This document shows, piece after piece, positions 25,297 to 33,946 of a stretch of DNA of 64,000 bases. Made by a program: the position numbers and the translations under genes. Location of the stretch: assembly GCF_018531465.1 (NCBI RefSeq), contig NZ_JAHDTF010000011.1, positions 265,668 to 329,667 on the forward strand, read 5' to 3'. The stretch comes from Sphaerisporangium fuscum. Its GTDB lineage: Bacteria > Actinomycetota > Actinomycetes > Streptosporangiales > Streptosporangiaceae. Positions within the stretch are counted from its first letter, which is position 1. Each line of letters starts with the position of its first letter. The notes under the pieces are model-generated. The model was not told the DNA's origin. It ran no database searches and saw nothing but the letters and a program-made list of their open reading frames with translations.

Positions 25297-25326
25297 AGCT
25301 AGAACGCTACGATTTGACGTGTCAAG
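25297..25326 (-). promoter_or_regulatory. Promoter and MarR operator of the isochorismatase gene
   Basis: On the minus strand TTGACA (25325-25320), a 17-base spacer and CTAGCT (25302-25297) form a vegetative-type promoter. The 17-bp operator CTTGACACGTCAAATCG (25326-25310) covers the -35 box. Confidence 0.65.
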
Positions 25327-25440
25327 TCGCAGTCCGAGGCCCACCTCCCCGCCGCACCCCGGCGCCGACCCCGCCGCACGACCTCCCGCCGACCCGGCGC
25401 CGTTGAAAGGCCCCCATGTGCTGCGGTGGAGGGGCACGGC

Positions 25441-25667
25441 GAGCGGACTCGGGGTGGGGCGGAGGGGGTTCGGAGACGGGGTGGGTTGGTGGTGAGCACC
25501 GTGGGAGGGGACTCGGGGGCCGTGGGTGAGGCGGAGGGGGCTTGAGGGGGGTGGCGGTGAGGACTGCGGGAGGGGGCTCGGGGTGGGGCGGAGAGGGGTT
25601 CGGGGACGGGGTGGGTTGGCAGTGAGGGCTGCGGGAGGGGGCTCGGGGTGGGGCGGAGGGGGGTTAC
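25441..25667. repeat. G-rich tandem repeats, about 65-bp period, four units
   Basis: Copies of a block like CTCGGGGTGGGGCGGAGGGG recur at about 25450, 25514, 25579 and 25644, a spacing of 64-65 bp; the second copy is the most diverged. The block and its flanks (GGACGGGGTGGGTTGG, TGCGGGAGGGGG) are almost free of C on the plus strand. Many G3+ runs could form quadruplexes. They fill the gap between the isochorismatase promoter and the end of pobA. Confidence 0.8.
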
Positions 25668-25730
25668 AGCGGCAGCGGTGCGGTATCAGCGGCGCTGCGT
25701 GGGTGCTGTGTGACGGCCTCTGGGGCTGGG

Positions 25731-26906
25731 TCAGGGGATGGGGAGGCCGGTGTAGTTCTCGGCCAGGTCGGTGGCGGCCGCCGTGGAGGTGGCGATGCGG
25801 TCGAGCTGCGACAGCTGCAGCCGCGTGTCGAACTCCGACTGCCCCGGGTCGGTGTGCAGGGTCGTCGTCATGAAGTACGAGAAGTGCTCGGCCCGCCACA
25901 CCCGCCGCAGGCACGTGTCGGAGTAGGCGGCCAGCAGCTCCGCCGACCCCGTCTCCCGCAGGTGGGCGAAGGCCCGGGCGAGCACGATCACGTCGCTCGC
26001 CGCGAGGTTGAGCCCCTTGGCCCCCGTGGGAGGGACGATGTGCGCCGCGTCGCCCGCCAGCAGCACCCGCCCGTACCGCATCGGCTCGGCGACGAAGCTG
26101 CGCATGGGCAGCACCGCCTTGGACGTGATCGGGCCGCGCGCCAGCTTCCAGTCGCCGTCGATCGCGAAACGCGCGTCCAGCTCGTCCCAGATGCGCTCGT
26201 CGGGCCACTCGTCCGGCTCGGTGCCGTTGGGCACCTGGAGGTAGAGCCGGCTGACCGAGGGGGAGCGCATGCTGTGCAGCGCGAAGCCCCGGGGCGAGTG
26301 CGCGTAGATCAGCTCGTCGCAGGACGGCGGGACGTCGGCCAGGATGCCGAGCCAGGAGTAGGGATAGTCCCGGGTATAGGTGCGCAGCACGCCGTCCGGG
26401 ACCGCCCCCCGCGTCACCCCGTGGAACCCGTCGCAGCCGACCACGTAGTCGCAGGTCAGGGTCTGCCGGCGTCCCTCGTGGACGAAGTGGACGACCGGAC
26501 GGTCGCCGTCGGCGCCCGTCACGGCCCGCACCTCGGCCTCGAAGAGCAGCGGCCCGCCCTCGCGCAGCCGGAGGGCGATCAGGTCCTTGACGACCTCGGT
26601 CTGGGCGTACACCATCACGCGCCGCCCGCCGGTCAGGGACGGGAAGTCGATCCGGTGCGAGCGGCGGCCGAACCGCAGCTCGATGCCGTCGTGGACCAGA
26701 CCCTCGCGGTCCATCCGCTCGCCCGCGCCGCACGCGCGCAGCGCCCGCACGGTGCCGTCCTCGAGGATCCCCGCCCGCTGCCGCCGCTCGACGTAGGCGC
26801 GGTCGCGGCTTTCCAGGACGACGCTGTCGATGCCGGATTCGTGCAGCAGCCGGGCGAGCAGCAGTCCCGCGGGACCGCCGCCGACGATGCCGACGGTGGT
26901 GCGCAT
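25731..26906 (-). CDS. pobA: 4-hydroxybenzoate 3-monooxygenase
   Basis: The 391-residue flavoprotein hydroxylase converts 4-hydroxybenzoate to protocatechuate using FAD and NAD(P)H. The FAD-binding GGGPAGL is at residues 9-15, followed by RQRAGILEDGTVRALRACG and the GDAAHIVPPTGAKGLNLA FAD/ribityl motif near residue 285. Length matches PobA. It is the last gene of the pca operon, its ATG sharing one base with the pcaL stop (TGATG). It supplies the substrate of the dioxygenase encoded upstream. Confidence 0.93.
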   Translation of the reverse strand: MRTTVGIVGGGPAGLLLARLLHESGIDSVVLESRDRAYVERRQRAGILEDGTVRALRACGAGERMDREGLVHDGIELRFGRRSHRIDFPSLTGGRRVMVYAQTEVVKDLIALRLREGGPLLFEAEVRAVTGADGDRPVVHFVHEGRRQTLTCDYVVGCDGFHGVTRGAVPDGVLRTYTRDYPYSWLGILADVPPSCDELIYAHSPRGFALHSMRSPSVSRLYLQVPNGTEPDEWPDERIWDELDARFAIDGDWKLARGPITSKAVLPMRSFVAEPMRYGRVLLAGDAAHIVPPTGAKGLNLAASDVIVLARAFAHLRETGSAELLAAYSDTCLRRVWRAEHFSYFMTTTLHTDPGQSEFDTRLQLSQLDRIATSTAAATDLAENYTGLPIP

Positions 26907-28135
26907 CAGTGTTCCCTCTCTTCCCGGAGGATCTTGTCGGCGACGGCGAACGCGGCGTTGGCGGCGGGGACGCCGCAGTACACCGCCGTCTGCAGCAGGA
27001 CTTCCTGGATCTCGTCCGGCGTGAGCCCGTTGCGCAGCGCGGCCCGCACGTGCATCGCCAGCTCCTCCAGGTGGCCGCGCGCCACCAGGGCGGTGAGCGT
27101 CACGCAGCTGCGCACGCGCCGGCTCAGGCCGGGGCGCGTCCAGATCTCACCCCACGCGTAGCGGGTGATGAAGTCCTGGAACGGCGCGGTGAACGGGGTG
27201 GTACGGGCCACGGCCCGGTCGACGTGCTCGTTCCCGAGGACCGCCCGCCGTACGGCCATCCCGGCCGCGTACCGCGACCGGTCATCGCCCAGCGGCGTCC
27301 CGGGTCGGGCGGGAGCGTCCTCTTCGCCGGGGCCGCCGGCGCCGTACCCGGCGAGGTGCGTCAGCAGGGCCGCGAGCACCGGCGCGGGGCGTTCGACCCC
27401 GGCCAGGTGGGACGCGTGCGCGACCTCGACCAGGGACGCCCCGGGGATCCCGTCGGCCAGCTCGCGGGCATGGGACGGCGGCGTGGCCGGGTCCTCGCGC
27501 CCGGCGACGACCAGGGTGGGCGCCGTGATCCTGGACAGCTCGGCGCGCAGGTCGTAGGCGGCGAGCGCGTCGCAGCAGGCGGCGTAGCAGGCGGGATCGG
27601 TGGCGCGCAGGTCCGCCGTCAGTGCCTCGGCGGCGGGCGAGGCCGCGAAGGTAGGGGTGAACCAGCGGGCGGCGGCCGTGTCCGCCACCGAGGCGGTGGA
27701 GCCCTCGCCGCGCACCAGCGCGGCCCGGTCGTGCCATCCGCGAGGTTCGCCGAACCGGGCCGAGGAGCACACCAGCGCCAGCGAGGTCACGCGCCCGGGA
27801 TGGTGGACGGCGAGCCACGCGCCGACGGCTCCGCCGAGCGATACGCCCGCGTAGGCGAACCGGTCGACGCCGAGCGAGTCGGCCAGATCGAGCACCAGGC
27901 GCCCGAGGCCGGCGACGGTGACGTCGCCGGGCGCGGTGCCCGGGAGCAGGGCGGGGGACGATCCGCCGTGCCCGGGGAGGTCCCAGCGGATCACCCGGTG
28001 CCCGCGGGCCAGCGCGGGGACCTGCGGGTCCCAGACGGCGAGCGACGTGCCGAGTGAGGGCCCGAGGACCAGCGGCGGCGCGTCCCGCGGGCCGTCGATC
28101 CGATGGTGGAGCACACGCGGCGCGGTGCCGGTCAT
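26906..28135 (-). CDS. pcaL: Fused 3-oxoadipate enol-lactonase / 4-carboxymuconolactone decarboxylase
   Basis: The 409-residue fusion has an N-terminal alpha/beta-hydrolase (PcaD; nucleophile elbow GVSLGGA near residue 104, catalytic His in VEVAHASHLAG). The C-terminal ~130 residues are a PcaC decarboxylase (GNEHVDRAVARTTPFTAPFQ, ending FAVADKILREEREH). Together they convert gamma-carboxymuconolactone to 3-oxoadipate. The PcaD-PcaC fusion is known as PcaL in Streptomyces and Rhodococcus. The ATG overlaps the pcaB stop (ATGA). Confidence 0.93.
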   Translation of the reverse strand: MTGTAPRVLHHRIDGPRDAPPLVLGPSLGTSLAVWDPQVPALARGHRVIRWDLPGHGGSSPALLPGTAPGDVTVAGLGRLVLDLADSLGVDRFAYAGVSLGGAVGAWLAVHHPGRVTSLALVCSSARFGEPRGWHDRAALVRGEGSTASVADTAAARWFTPTFAASPAAEALTADLRATDPACYAACCDALAAYDLRAELSRITAPTLVVAGREDPATPPSHARELADGIPGASLVEVAHASHLAGVERPAPVLAALLTHLAGYGAGGPGEEDAPARPGTPLGDDRSRYAAGMAVRRAVLGNEHVDRAVARTTPFTAPFQDFITRYAWGEIWTRPGLSRRVRSCVTLTALVARGHLEELAMHVRAALRNGLTPDEIQEVLLQTAVYCGVPAANAAFAVADKILREEREH

Positions 28136-29583
28136 GAGGTCTCCTTCGCCTGCAGCGCGCGGTCGACGAGGGCGCCGGCGGAGCCGAGGTAGCGTGCGGG
28201 GTCGGTCAGGTCGCGCAGCCTCTCCCCGGCCCGCTCGCCCGGCACGGCGCGCAGGGCGCCGGCCACGGCCGGGTCGGCGAGCAGGGCGTCCGCGAGGTGG
28301 ACGCCCTCGCGGGCCGCGCGGCGGGAGGCGTCCGTCACCGCCTTTTTGGCCTGGTCGCGTCCCATGAGCGCGGACAGGACCGCGGTCACGCGTTCGGCCG
28401 CGAGGAGGCCGCCCGTCGCGCCGAGGTTCGCGCGCATGCGCTCCGGATGCGCCTGGAGGCCTTCCGCCAGCTCCGCGGCGGCGCGCGCGGCCCCGCCGAC
28501 CAGGCGCAGCGCCTCCCGCAGCGGCTGCCATTCGGCGTGCCAGGCGCCGGGGGGCCGCTCGTCCTCGGCGGCGAGCGAGCCGTACAGCACCGCGGCCAGA
28601 GCGGGGACCTGGCGGGCCGCGGCGGCGATCAGCACGGCCCGCACGGGGTTGGCCTTGTGCGGCATGGCCGAGGAGCCGCCGCCGCTGCCCTCGGAGACCT
28701 CACCGATCTCCGTCCGCGACAGCACCAGCACGTCGGCCGCGAGCTTCCCGAGCGCCCCGGCCGCGAAGGCCAGCGCCCCGGCGAGGTCGGCGACGGGCGT
28801 ACGCAGGGTGTGCCACGGCAGCGCGGGCTCGGCGAGCCCGGTCTCGGCGGCGTAGGCGGCCAGCAGCCGGAGGCCGACGTCCCCCTGCCGGGTGTCATCG
28901 CCGGCAGGGGAGAGGGGGGCCTCCGCGAACGCGTGGAAGGCGGCGAGGGTGCCCGCGGCGCCGCCGAGCTGGGCGGGAAGGGCGGTGCGGACGGCGGCCA
29001 GCCGGGTGCGGGCGGACAGGACGAGGCTCCGCCAGCCGGCGGCCTTGAGCCCGAACGTCGTCGGCACCGCGTGCTGGGTCAGCGTGCGGCCCGGCATGGG
29101 GGTGTCACGATGCTCGGCGGCCGGTGTGGCCAGGGCCCGCGCAGCGCGGTCCAGGTCGCGCAGGACCGTCTCCAGCGCCCGCGCGGCCACGAGCATCGCG
29201 GCGGTGTCCCAGATGTCCTGGCTGGTGGCGCCCCGGTGCACGTACGGGGCCGCACCGGGGTCGCGGGCGGCGACGGCCGAGGTCAAGTCCGCGACCAGCG
29301 GGATCACCGGGTTGCCGCCGGAACGGGCCCGCAGCGCGAGGTCGCGCGCGTCGTACCGGCCGTGGTCGGACGCCGCCTCGGTCACGGCCGCCGCGGCGCC
29401 GTCCGGCGCGAGCCCGAGCTCGGCCTGGGCCCGGGTGAGGGCGGCCTCCGCCTCCAGCATGGCGCGGACGAACGCCCCGTCCCCGGTGGCCGCCTCCACC
29501 TCCGAACCGGCCCACACGGGCGCCAGCAGCCCGACGTCGCCCGGCTCGTCGCGCGGAGGCTCGAGGTGGTCAGTCGAAGGCAA
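28132..29583 (-). CDS. pcaB: 3-carboxy-cis,cis-muconate cycloisomerase
   Basis: The 483-residue enzyme belongs to the fumarase/aspartase superfamily. The signature GSSAMPHKANPVRA is near residue 300, and HRGATSQDIWDTA near residue 120 carries catalytic-site residues. It lactonises 3-carboxymuconate to gamma-carboxymuconolactone. The start is chosen as TTG 29583, because the family N-terminus (GLLAPVWAG) must be included and GAGGAG lies about 10 bases upstream; this makes a 14-base overlap with pcaG. No ATG or GTG is available in the right place, so the start is moderately uncertain. Confidence 0.9.
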   Translation of the reverse strand: MPSTDHLEPPRDEPGDVGLLAPVWAGSEVEAATGDGAFVRAMLEAEAALTRAQAELGLAPDGAAAAVTEAASDHGRYDARDLALRARSGGNPVIPLVADLTSAVAARDPGAAPYVHRGATSQDIWDTAAMLVAARALETVLRDLDRAARALATPAAEHRDTPMPGRTLTQHAVPTTFGLKAAGWRSLVLSARTRLAAVRTALPAQLGGAAGTLAAFHAFAEAPLSPAGDDTRQGDVGLRLLAAYAAETGLAEPALPWHTLRTPVADLAGALAFAAGALGKLAADVLVLSRTEIGEVSEGSGGGSSAMPHKANPVRAVLIAAAARQVPALAAVLYGSLAAEDERPPGAWHAEWQPLREALRLVGGAARAAAELAEGLQAHPERMRANLGATGGLLAAERVTAVLSALMGRDQAKKAVTDASRRAAREGVHLADALLADPAVAGALRAVPGERAGERLRDLTDPARYLGSAGALVDRALQAKETS

Positions 29584-30241
29584 GGAACACCGTCTCCTCG
29601 TGGACGCCGTCGTGCTGCAGCCGGATGTCGAACCGGTACACCCCTTCCCGCTCGGGGACGGCGAGCAGCGTGGCCCGGCGCTCGGGCGGCAGGGAGGCCA
29701 GCAGCGGCTCGGTCTCCGGGTCGGTCGGCTCGGGCAGGTAGACGCGGGTGTACAGGTGGTGCAGCAGGCCGCGGGCGAAGACGCACACCGAGATGTACGG
29801 CGCCCCGCCCGGCGGCAGGGTGCGCAGCGCGTAGTGACCGTCGGCGTCGGTCGGGACGCGGGCGAAGCCGGTGAAGTCGAGGCCGGTGCGGCCGGCCACG
29901 GCACCGGTCACCGGGTCGCGCCGCAGCGAGCCGGGCGCGCCGGTCCGCGAGCCGTCCGGGGCGGGCTGCCAGAACTCCAGCAGCGCGTCGGGGATCGGCG
30001 CCCCCGCCCCGTCGTACACCCGCCCGCGGATCGTCACCGCCCCGGGATGGCCGGCGGGGGCGAGGTCACCGCCCCCGGCGAACGGCAGCGCGTACCCGTA
30101 GAACGGGCCCACGGTCTGCGAGGGGGTGGGCGCCATCGGCGTGGCCGCCCCGGCGGCCGGGAGCGTCGTGCCGGGGCCGGTCGCCGCGGGGCTCGGCGTG
30201 GCCGCGGACGGCGTCCGGGGAAGATCCGGGGTGTTCGTCAT
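29570..30241 (-). CDS. pcaG: Protocatechuate 3,4-dioxygenase alpha subunit
   Basis: The 223-residue alpha subunit has TPSQTVGPFYGYALP near residue 38, an intradiol-dioxygenase beta-sandwich core (GRVYDGAGAPIPDALLEFWQP), and ends QHDGVHEETVFLAFD. The alpha subunit lacks the iron ligands and pairs with PcaH. The first ~35 residues are a Pro/Ala/Thr-rich extension, so translation may begin at the internal ATG of MAPTPSQT. The ATG at 30241 overlaps the pcaH stop (ATGA). Confidence 0.92.
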   Translation of the reverse strand: MTNTPDLPRTPSAATPSPAATGPGTTLPAAGAATPMAPTPSQTVGPFYGYALPFAGGGDLAPAGHPGAVTIRGRVYDGAGAPIPDALLEFWQPAPDGSRTGAPGSLRRDPVTGAVAGRTGLDFTGFARVPTDADGHYALRTLPPGGAPYISVCVFARGLLHHLYTRVYLPEPTDPETEPLLASLPPERRATLLAVPEREGVYRFDIRLQHDGVHEETVFLAFD

Positions 30242-31020
30242 CGGCCCTCCTCCATCCAGGTGGCGGCCGGGCCGTCCAGCACGATGTCCCAGCGGTAGCC
30301 GAGCGCCCACTCCGGCGTGGACAGGTCGTGGTCGTAGCGGGCGACGAGCCGGGCGCGGGCCGCGTCGTCGGTCACCGATTGCATGATCGGGTCGTAGGCG
30401 AACAGCGGGTCGCCCGGGAAGTACATCTGGGTGACCAGCCGCTGGGTGAAGGCCGTCCCGAACAGCGAGAAGTGGATGTGCGCCGGCCGCCAGGCGTTGT
30501 CGTGGTTGCGCCAGGGGTAGGCCCCGGGCTTGATCGTGGTGAAGGCGTAGCGCCCCTCGTCGTCGGTGAGGCAGCGGCCGACGCCGGTGAAGTTGGGGTC
30601 GAGCGGCGCCGGGTGCTGGTCGCGCTGGTGGGCGTACCTGCCGGAGGCGTTGGCCTGCCAGATCTCGACGAGCTGCCCGCGCACCGGCCGGCCGTACCGG
30701 TCGAGCACCCGCCCGGTCACCTGGATCCGCTCGCCCAGCGGCTCCCCGTGGTGCTGCCGGGTGAGGTCGTGGTCGAGCTCGGTGACGTCGGTGACGCCGA
30801 AGACCGGGCCGCTCAGCTCGACCGCCTCGGGATCGCCGGCGGCGACCAGCGGCCGCTTGGGGTGGCGCAGCACGCTGCTGCGGTACGGCGCGTACCCGCG
30901 GTCGGGGTGGTCGCGCCGCGGGCCGCCCTCTTCGACGGCCTTGGAGTACGCCTCGCGCAACTGGCCGATCTCGGCGCTGATGACCTCCTGGGAAACGGGC
31001 CGGGGCTGCGGGGTCGTCAT
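30238..31020 (-). CDS. pcaH: Protocatechuate 3,4-dioxygenase beta subunit
   Basis: The 260-residue beta subunit carries the non-heme Fe(III) site. Tyr ligands are seen in NASGRYAHQRD and in GAYPWRNHDN, and the two His ligands in RPAHIHFSLFG. It opens the ring of protocatechuate by intradiol cleavage to 3-carboxymuconate. An AAGGTGA ribosome-binding site lies about 6 bases before the ATG at 31020, 5 bases after the pcaF stop. Confidence 0.94.
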   Translation of the reverse strand: MTTPQPRPVSQEVISAEIGQLREAYSKAVEEGGPRRDHPDRGYAPYRSSVLRHPKRPLVAAGDPEAVELSGPVFGVTDVTELDHDLTRQHHGEPLGERIQVTGRVLDRYGRPVRGQLVEIWQANASGRYAHQRDQHPAPLDPNFTGVGRCLTDDEGRYAFTTIKPGAYPWRNHDNAWRPAHIHFSLFGTAFTQRLVTQMYFPGDPLFAYDPIMQSVTDDAARARLVARYDHDLSTPEWALGYRWDIVLDGPAATWMEEGR

Positions 31021-31025
31021 GGCCG

Positions 31026-32207
31026 TCACCTTTCCAGGACCAGGGCGAGGCCCTGTCCGACGCCGATGCACAGGGCCGCCACGCCGGTGCCGGAGCCGGC
31101 GGCGGCGAGCTGGTGGGCGACCGCCCCGGCCAGGCGGGCGCCGGAGGCGCCGAGCGGATGGCCGATGGCGATGGCGCCGCCGCGCGGGTTGACGACGGCC
31201 GGGTCGAGGTCGGGCCATTCGCCGAGGCAGCCGAGGGCCTGGGCGGCGAAGGCCTCGTTCAGTTCGAAGACGGTGAGGTCCGCCCAGCCCTTGCCCGCCT
31301 TGGCGAGGGCCCGGTTCACCGCCTCCACCGGGCCGAGCCCGAAGTACTGCGGCTCCACCCCGGTCACGGCCGAGGCCCGTACGCGGGCGAGCGGCTCGCG
31401 GCCGAGGGCCCGCAGGCCGTCCTCGTCGCACAGCAGCAGGGCCGCCGCGCCGTCGTTCAGCGGGGAGGAGTTCCCGGCGGTGACGGTGCCCCCGTCCGGG
31501 CGGAACGCCGGCTTGAGCCTGGCGAGCTTGTCCGGCGAGGTGTCTTCGCGGATCGCCTCGTCGCGCGGCAGGTCGACGCCCTCCACGCCGACGATCTCGC
31601 CGTCGTACGCGCCGTCCTTCCACGCGCGGGCGGCCTTCTCGTGGCTGGCCAGCGCGAAGGCGTCCTGCCGCTCGCGGCTGACGCCGTACCTGTCGGCGAT
31701 CAGCTCGGCGCCCTCGCCCAGGGCGACGGTCCACTCCGACGGCATGCGGGGGTTGACCATGCGCCAGCCGAGGGTGGTGGAGTACAGCTCCTGGTGACCG
31801 GCCGGGAACGCCCGCTCGGGCTTCGGCAGCACCCAGGGCGCGCGGGACATCGACTCCACGCCGCCGGCGATGGCGATGGAGACGTCGCCGGCGGCGACGG
31901 CGCGGGCCGCCTGGACGACGGCCTCCAGTCCCGACCCGCACAGGCGGTTGACCGTCGTGCCGGGCACGGTGACGGGCAGGCCCGCCAGCAGCACGGCCAT
32001 GCGGGCGACGTCGCGGTTGTCCTCCCCGGCGCCGTTGGCGTTGCCGAAGAACACGTCGCCGACGCGCGCCGGGTCGAGCCCCGGGGTGCGCGCGGCGAGC
32101 GCCCGCACGACATGTGCCGCCAGGTCGTCGGGACGGACGCCCGACAGCGCGCCGCCGTACTTGCCGAACGGCGTCCGGACGGCGTCGACGATGTACACCT
32201 CTGACAT
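31026..32207 (-). CDS. pcaF: 3-oxoadipyl-CoA thiolase
   Basis: The 393-residue thiolase has its nucleophilic Cys in VNRLCGSGLEAV (residue ~89), the His of GGAIAIGHPLGASG (residue ~350), and the second Cys in AALCIGVGQG (residue ~381). It cleaves 3-oxoadipyl-CoA to succinyl-CoA and acetyl-CoA, the last step of the pathway. Length is typical. It lies 15 bases after pcaJ. Confidence 0.94.
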   Translation of the reverse strand: MSEVYIVDAVRTPFGKYGGALSGVRPDDLAAHVVRALAARTPGLDPARVGDVFFGNANGAGEDNRDVARMAVLLAGLPVTVPGTTVNRLCGSGLEAVVQAARAVAAGDVSIAIAGGVESMSRAPWVLPKPERAFPAGHQELYSTTLGWRMVNPRMPSEWTVALGEGAELIADRYGVSRERQDAFALASHEKAARAWKDGAYDGEIVGVEGVDLPRDEAIREDTSPDKLARLKPAFRPDGGTVTAGNSSPLNDGAAALLLCDEDGLRALGREPLARVRASAVTGVEPQYFGLGPVEAVNRALAKAGKGWADLTVFELNEAFAAQALGCLGEWPDLDPAVVNPRGGAIAIGHPLGASGARLAGAVAHQLAAAGSGTGVAALCIGVGQGLALVLER

Positions 32208-32222
32208 TGTGGCGCTCCTCCT

Positions 32223-32972
32223 TCAGGCGGCCTTGAGGGCGCGCAGCGCGGCGAGCTCGCGTTCGGTGGGCGGAGGGGTGGTGCGCACGTCGTCGGCCGT
32301 CTTCAGCGGCCAGCCGGTGGCGGCGCGGACCTGCTCGACGGTCACGCCCTCGTGCAGGTCGGTGAGGATCAGCTCGGCGGTCTCCGGGTCGGGGCGCAGC
32401 ACGCCGAGGTCGGTGATGACGGCCACCGGCCCCCCGCCGCGCAGGCCGAGCCGCTCACGGTCGCCCCGCCCCGTGCCGTGCCCCACGGAGGTCACGAAGT
32501 CGAGCCTGTCGACGAAGTTGCGGGTGGAGTGCCGCAGCACGATGAGCACCTCCCCGCAGTTGGCGGCGATCTCGGGGGCGCCGCCGGCCCCGGGCAGCCG
32601 GCCCTCGGGACGGCCGGGGCCGCGGTCGACGACGGTGGTGTTGATGTTGGCGTACCGGTCGAGCTGGGCCGCGCCGAGGAAGCCGACGTCGATGCGGCCC
32701 GCCTGCAGCCAGTAGTTGAACATCTCGGGCACGGACACCACGGCGTCGGCCGTCTCGGCGAGCTCGCCGTCGCCGATGGACAGCGGCAGCCTGGACGGCT
32801 TGGCGCCGAGGGCACCGGACTCGTAGATCAGGACGAGGTCGGGGCGCCCGGTGCGGCGGGCGAGGTTGGCGGCCGTGCTGGGCAGGCCGATGCCGACGAA
32901 GCAGGTGCGCGCCCGGGCCAGGGCGCGCGCCGCGTTGACCGTCATCACCTCGTCGGGGGTCCACTCACTCAT
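32223..32972 (-). CDS. pcaJ: 3-oxoadipate CoA-transferase subunit B
   Basis: The 249-residue subunit contains the catalytic-glutamate region LIYESGALGAKP near residue 50 (the family's SENG motif) and the GGAPEIA glycine loop. With PcaI it moves CoA from succinyl-CoA to 3-oxoadipate. The ATG at 32972 overlaps the pcaI stop (ATGA). Confidence 0.92.
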   Translation of the reverse strand: MSEWTPDEVMTVNAARALARARTCFVGIGLPSTAANLARRTGRPDLVLIYESGALGAKPSRLPLSIGDGELAETADAVVSVPEMFNYWLQAGRIDVGFLGAAQLDRYANINTTVVDRGPGRPEGRLPGAGGAPEIAANCGEVLIVLRHSTRNFVDRLDFVTSVGHGTGRGDRERLGLRGGGPVAVITDLGVLRPDPETAELILTDLHEGVTVEQVRAATGWPLKTADDVRTTPPPTERELAALRALKAA

Positions 32973-33793
32973 CGCCGTACGGCTCCCTCGCTGTCGAGGA
33001 TGTTGTCCTGGATCCAGGCGGTGAACTTCTCGCGGTCCCGGGAGATCGGGTCCCACGCCTGGTAGAAGTCGTTGTCGCGCACGGAGTACCCGGCGGCGTA
33101 CGACGGATGGGCGCCGCCCGGCACGTGGGCGACGGCGGTGATCACCCAGCCGGGCAGCACCACGCCCCCGGGGCGCGGCTCGAGCTCGTCGACGATCTCC
33201 TCCACGGTCACCAGCACCCGGCCGGCGGCGAGCGCGGCCTCCTTCTGCACCCCGGTCAGGCCCCACATCTGCACGTTGCCGTGGCGGTCGGCCTGCTGGG
33301 CGTGGATGACGGCGACGTCGGGGTTGAGCGCGGCGACGGCGGCGAGCTCCTCGCCGGTGAAGGGGCACCGCACCGTGGAGACCGTGCCGGTGCGCCGCGC
33401 GAGGTCGGTGCCGCGGTAGCCGCGCAGCACCGCGAACGGCAGGCCGGAGGCGCCCGCGACGTAGCGGTTGGCCATGCCGGCGTGGCTGTGCTCGTCGATC
33501 TCCAGCGGGCGGGGCCAGCCGTTCTCCACGGCGTCCCTGAAGCGGTGGAGCGACCCGACACCGGGGTTGCCGCCCCAGGAGAAGATCAGCTTCTTCACCA
33601 GGCCCGCGCCGATCAGCTGGTCGTAGATCACGTCGGGGGTCATCCGGGCCAGCGTCAGGTCGGTGACGCCCTGGCGGATGATCTCGTGCGCCGCGGCGAA
33701 GGGGATGAGGTGGGTGAACCCCTCCATGGCGACGGTGTCCCCGTCGTGGATCAGCTCGGCCACCGCCTCGGGAAGCGTACGGATCTCGGCCAT
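32969..33793 (-). CDS. pcaI: 3-oxoadipate CoA-transferase subunit A
   Basis: This is the 274-residue CoA-transferase family I subunit A, with FSWGGNPGVGSLHRFRDAVENG and VRCPFTGEELAAVAALNPDV. It is first in the eight-gene pca-pob operon. A promoter (TTGACA at 33894-33889, 17-base spacer, CATATC at 33871-33866) lies upstream, with an inverted repeat at 33846-33859 placed over the predicted transcription start, so the divergent IclR protein is the likely regulator. Confidence 0.92.
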   Translation of the reverse strand: MAEIRTLPEAVAELIHDGDTVAMEGFTHLIPFAAAHEIIRQGVTDLTLARMTPDVIYDQLIGAGLVKKLIFSWGGNPGVGSLHRFRDAVENGWPRPLEIDEHSHAGMANRYVAGASGLPFAVLRGYRGTDLARRTGTVSTVRCPFTGEELAAVAALNPDVAVIHAQQADRHGNVQMWGLTGVQKEAALAAGRVLVTVEEIVDELEPRPGGVVLPGWVITAVAHVPGGAHPSYAAGYSVRDNDFYQAWDPISRDREKFTAWIQDNILDSEGAVRR

Positions 33794-33845
33794 GTCCCTC
33801 GCCCTCGTGCCGCCGCGTGAACGGCGGCCATTGTCGTTCGCCTAG

Positions 33846-33859
33846 TGAACTTTAGTTCA
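33846..33859. promoter_or_regulatory. Probable IclR operator between the pca operon and its regulator
   Basis: TGAACT-TT-AGTTCA is a perfect 6+6 inverted repeat in the divergent intergenic region. It lies at the predicted +1 of the pca promoter. Half-sites with GTTC/GAAC are common for IclR proteins. Confidence 0.65.
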
Positions 33860-33865
33860 TTTCAT

Positions 33866-33894
33866 GATATGGTCCGGGTCACGGGTGCTGTCAA
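33866..33894 (-). promoter_or_regulatory. Predicted promoter of the pca operon
   Basis: Minus-strand TTGACA (33894-33889), a 17-base spacer and CATATC (33871-33866) form a good -35 and a fair -10. The predicted start of transcription is near 33859, some 65 bases before the pcaI ATG. Confidence 0.55.
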
Positions 33895-33946
33895 TGGGCG
33901 GGGGCGGTACCGTTCCGGGCTGAGATCCGCTCACCGTGGAGTGCAC

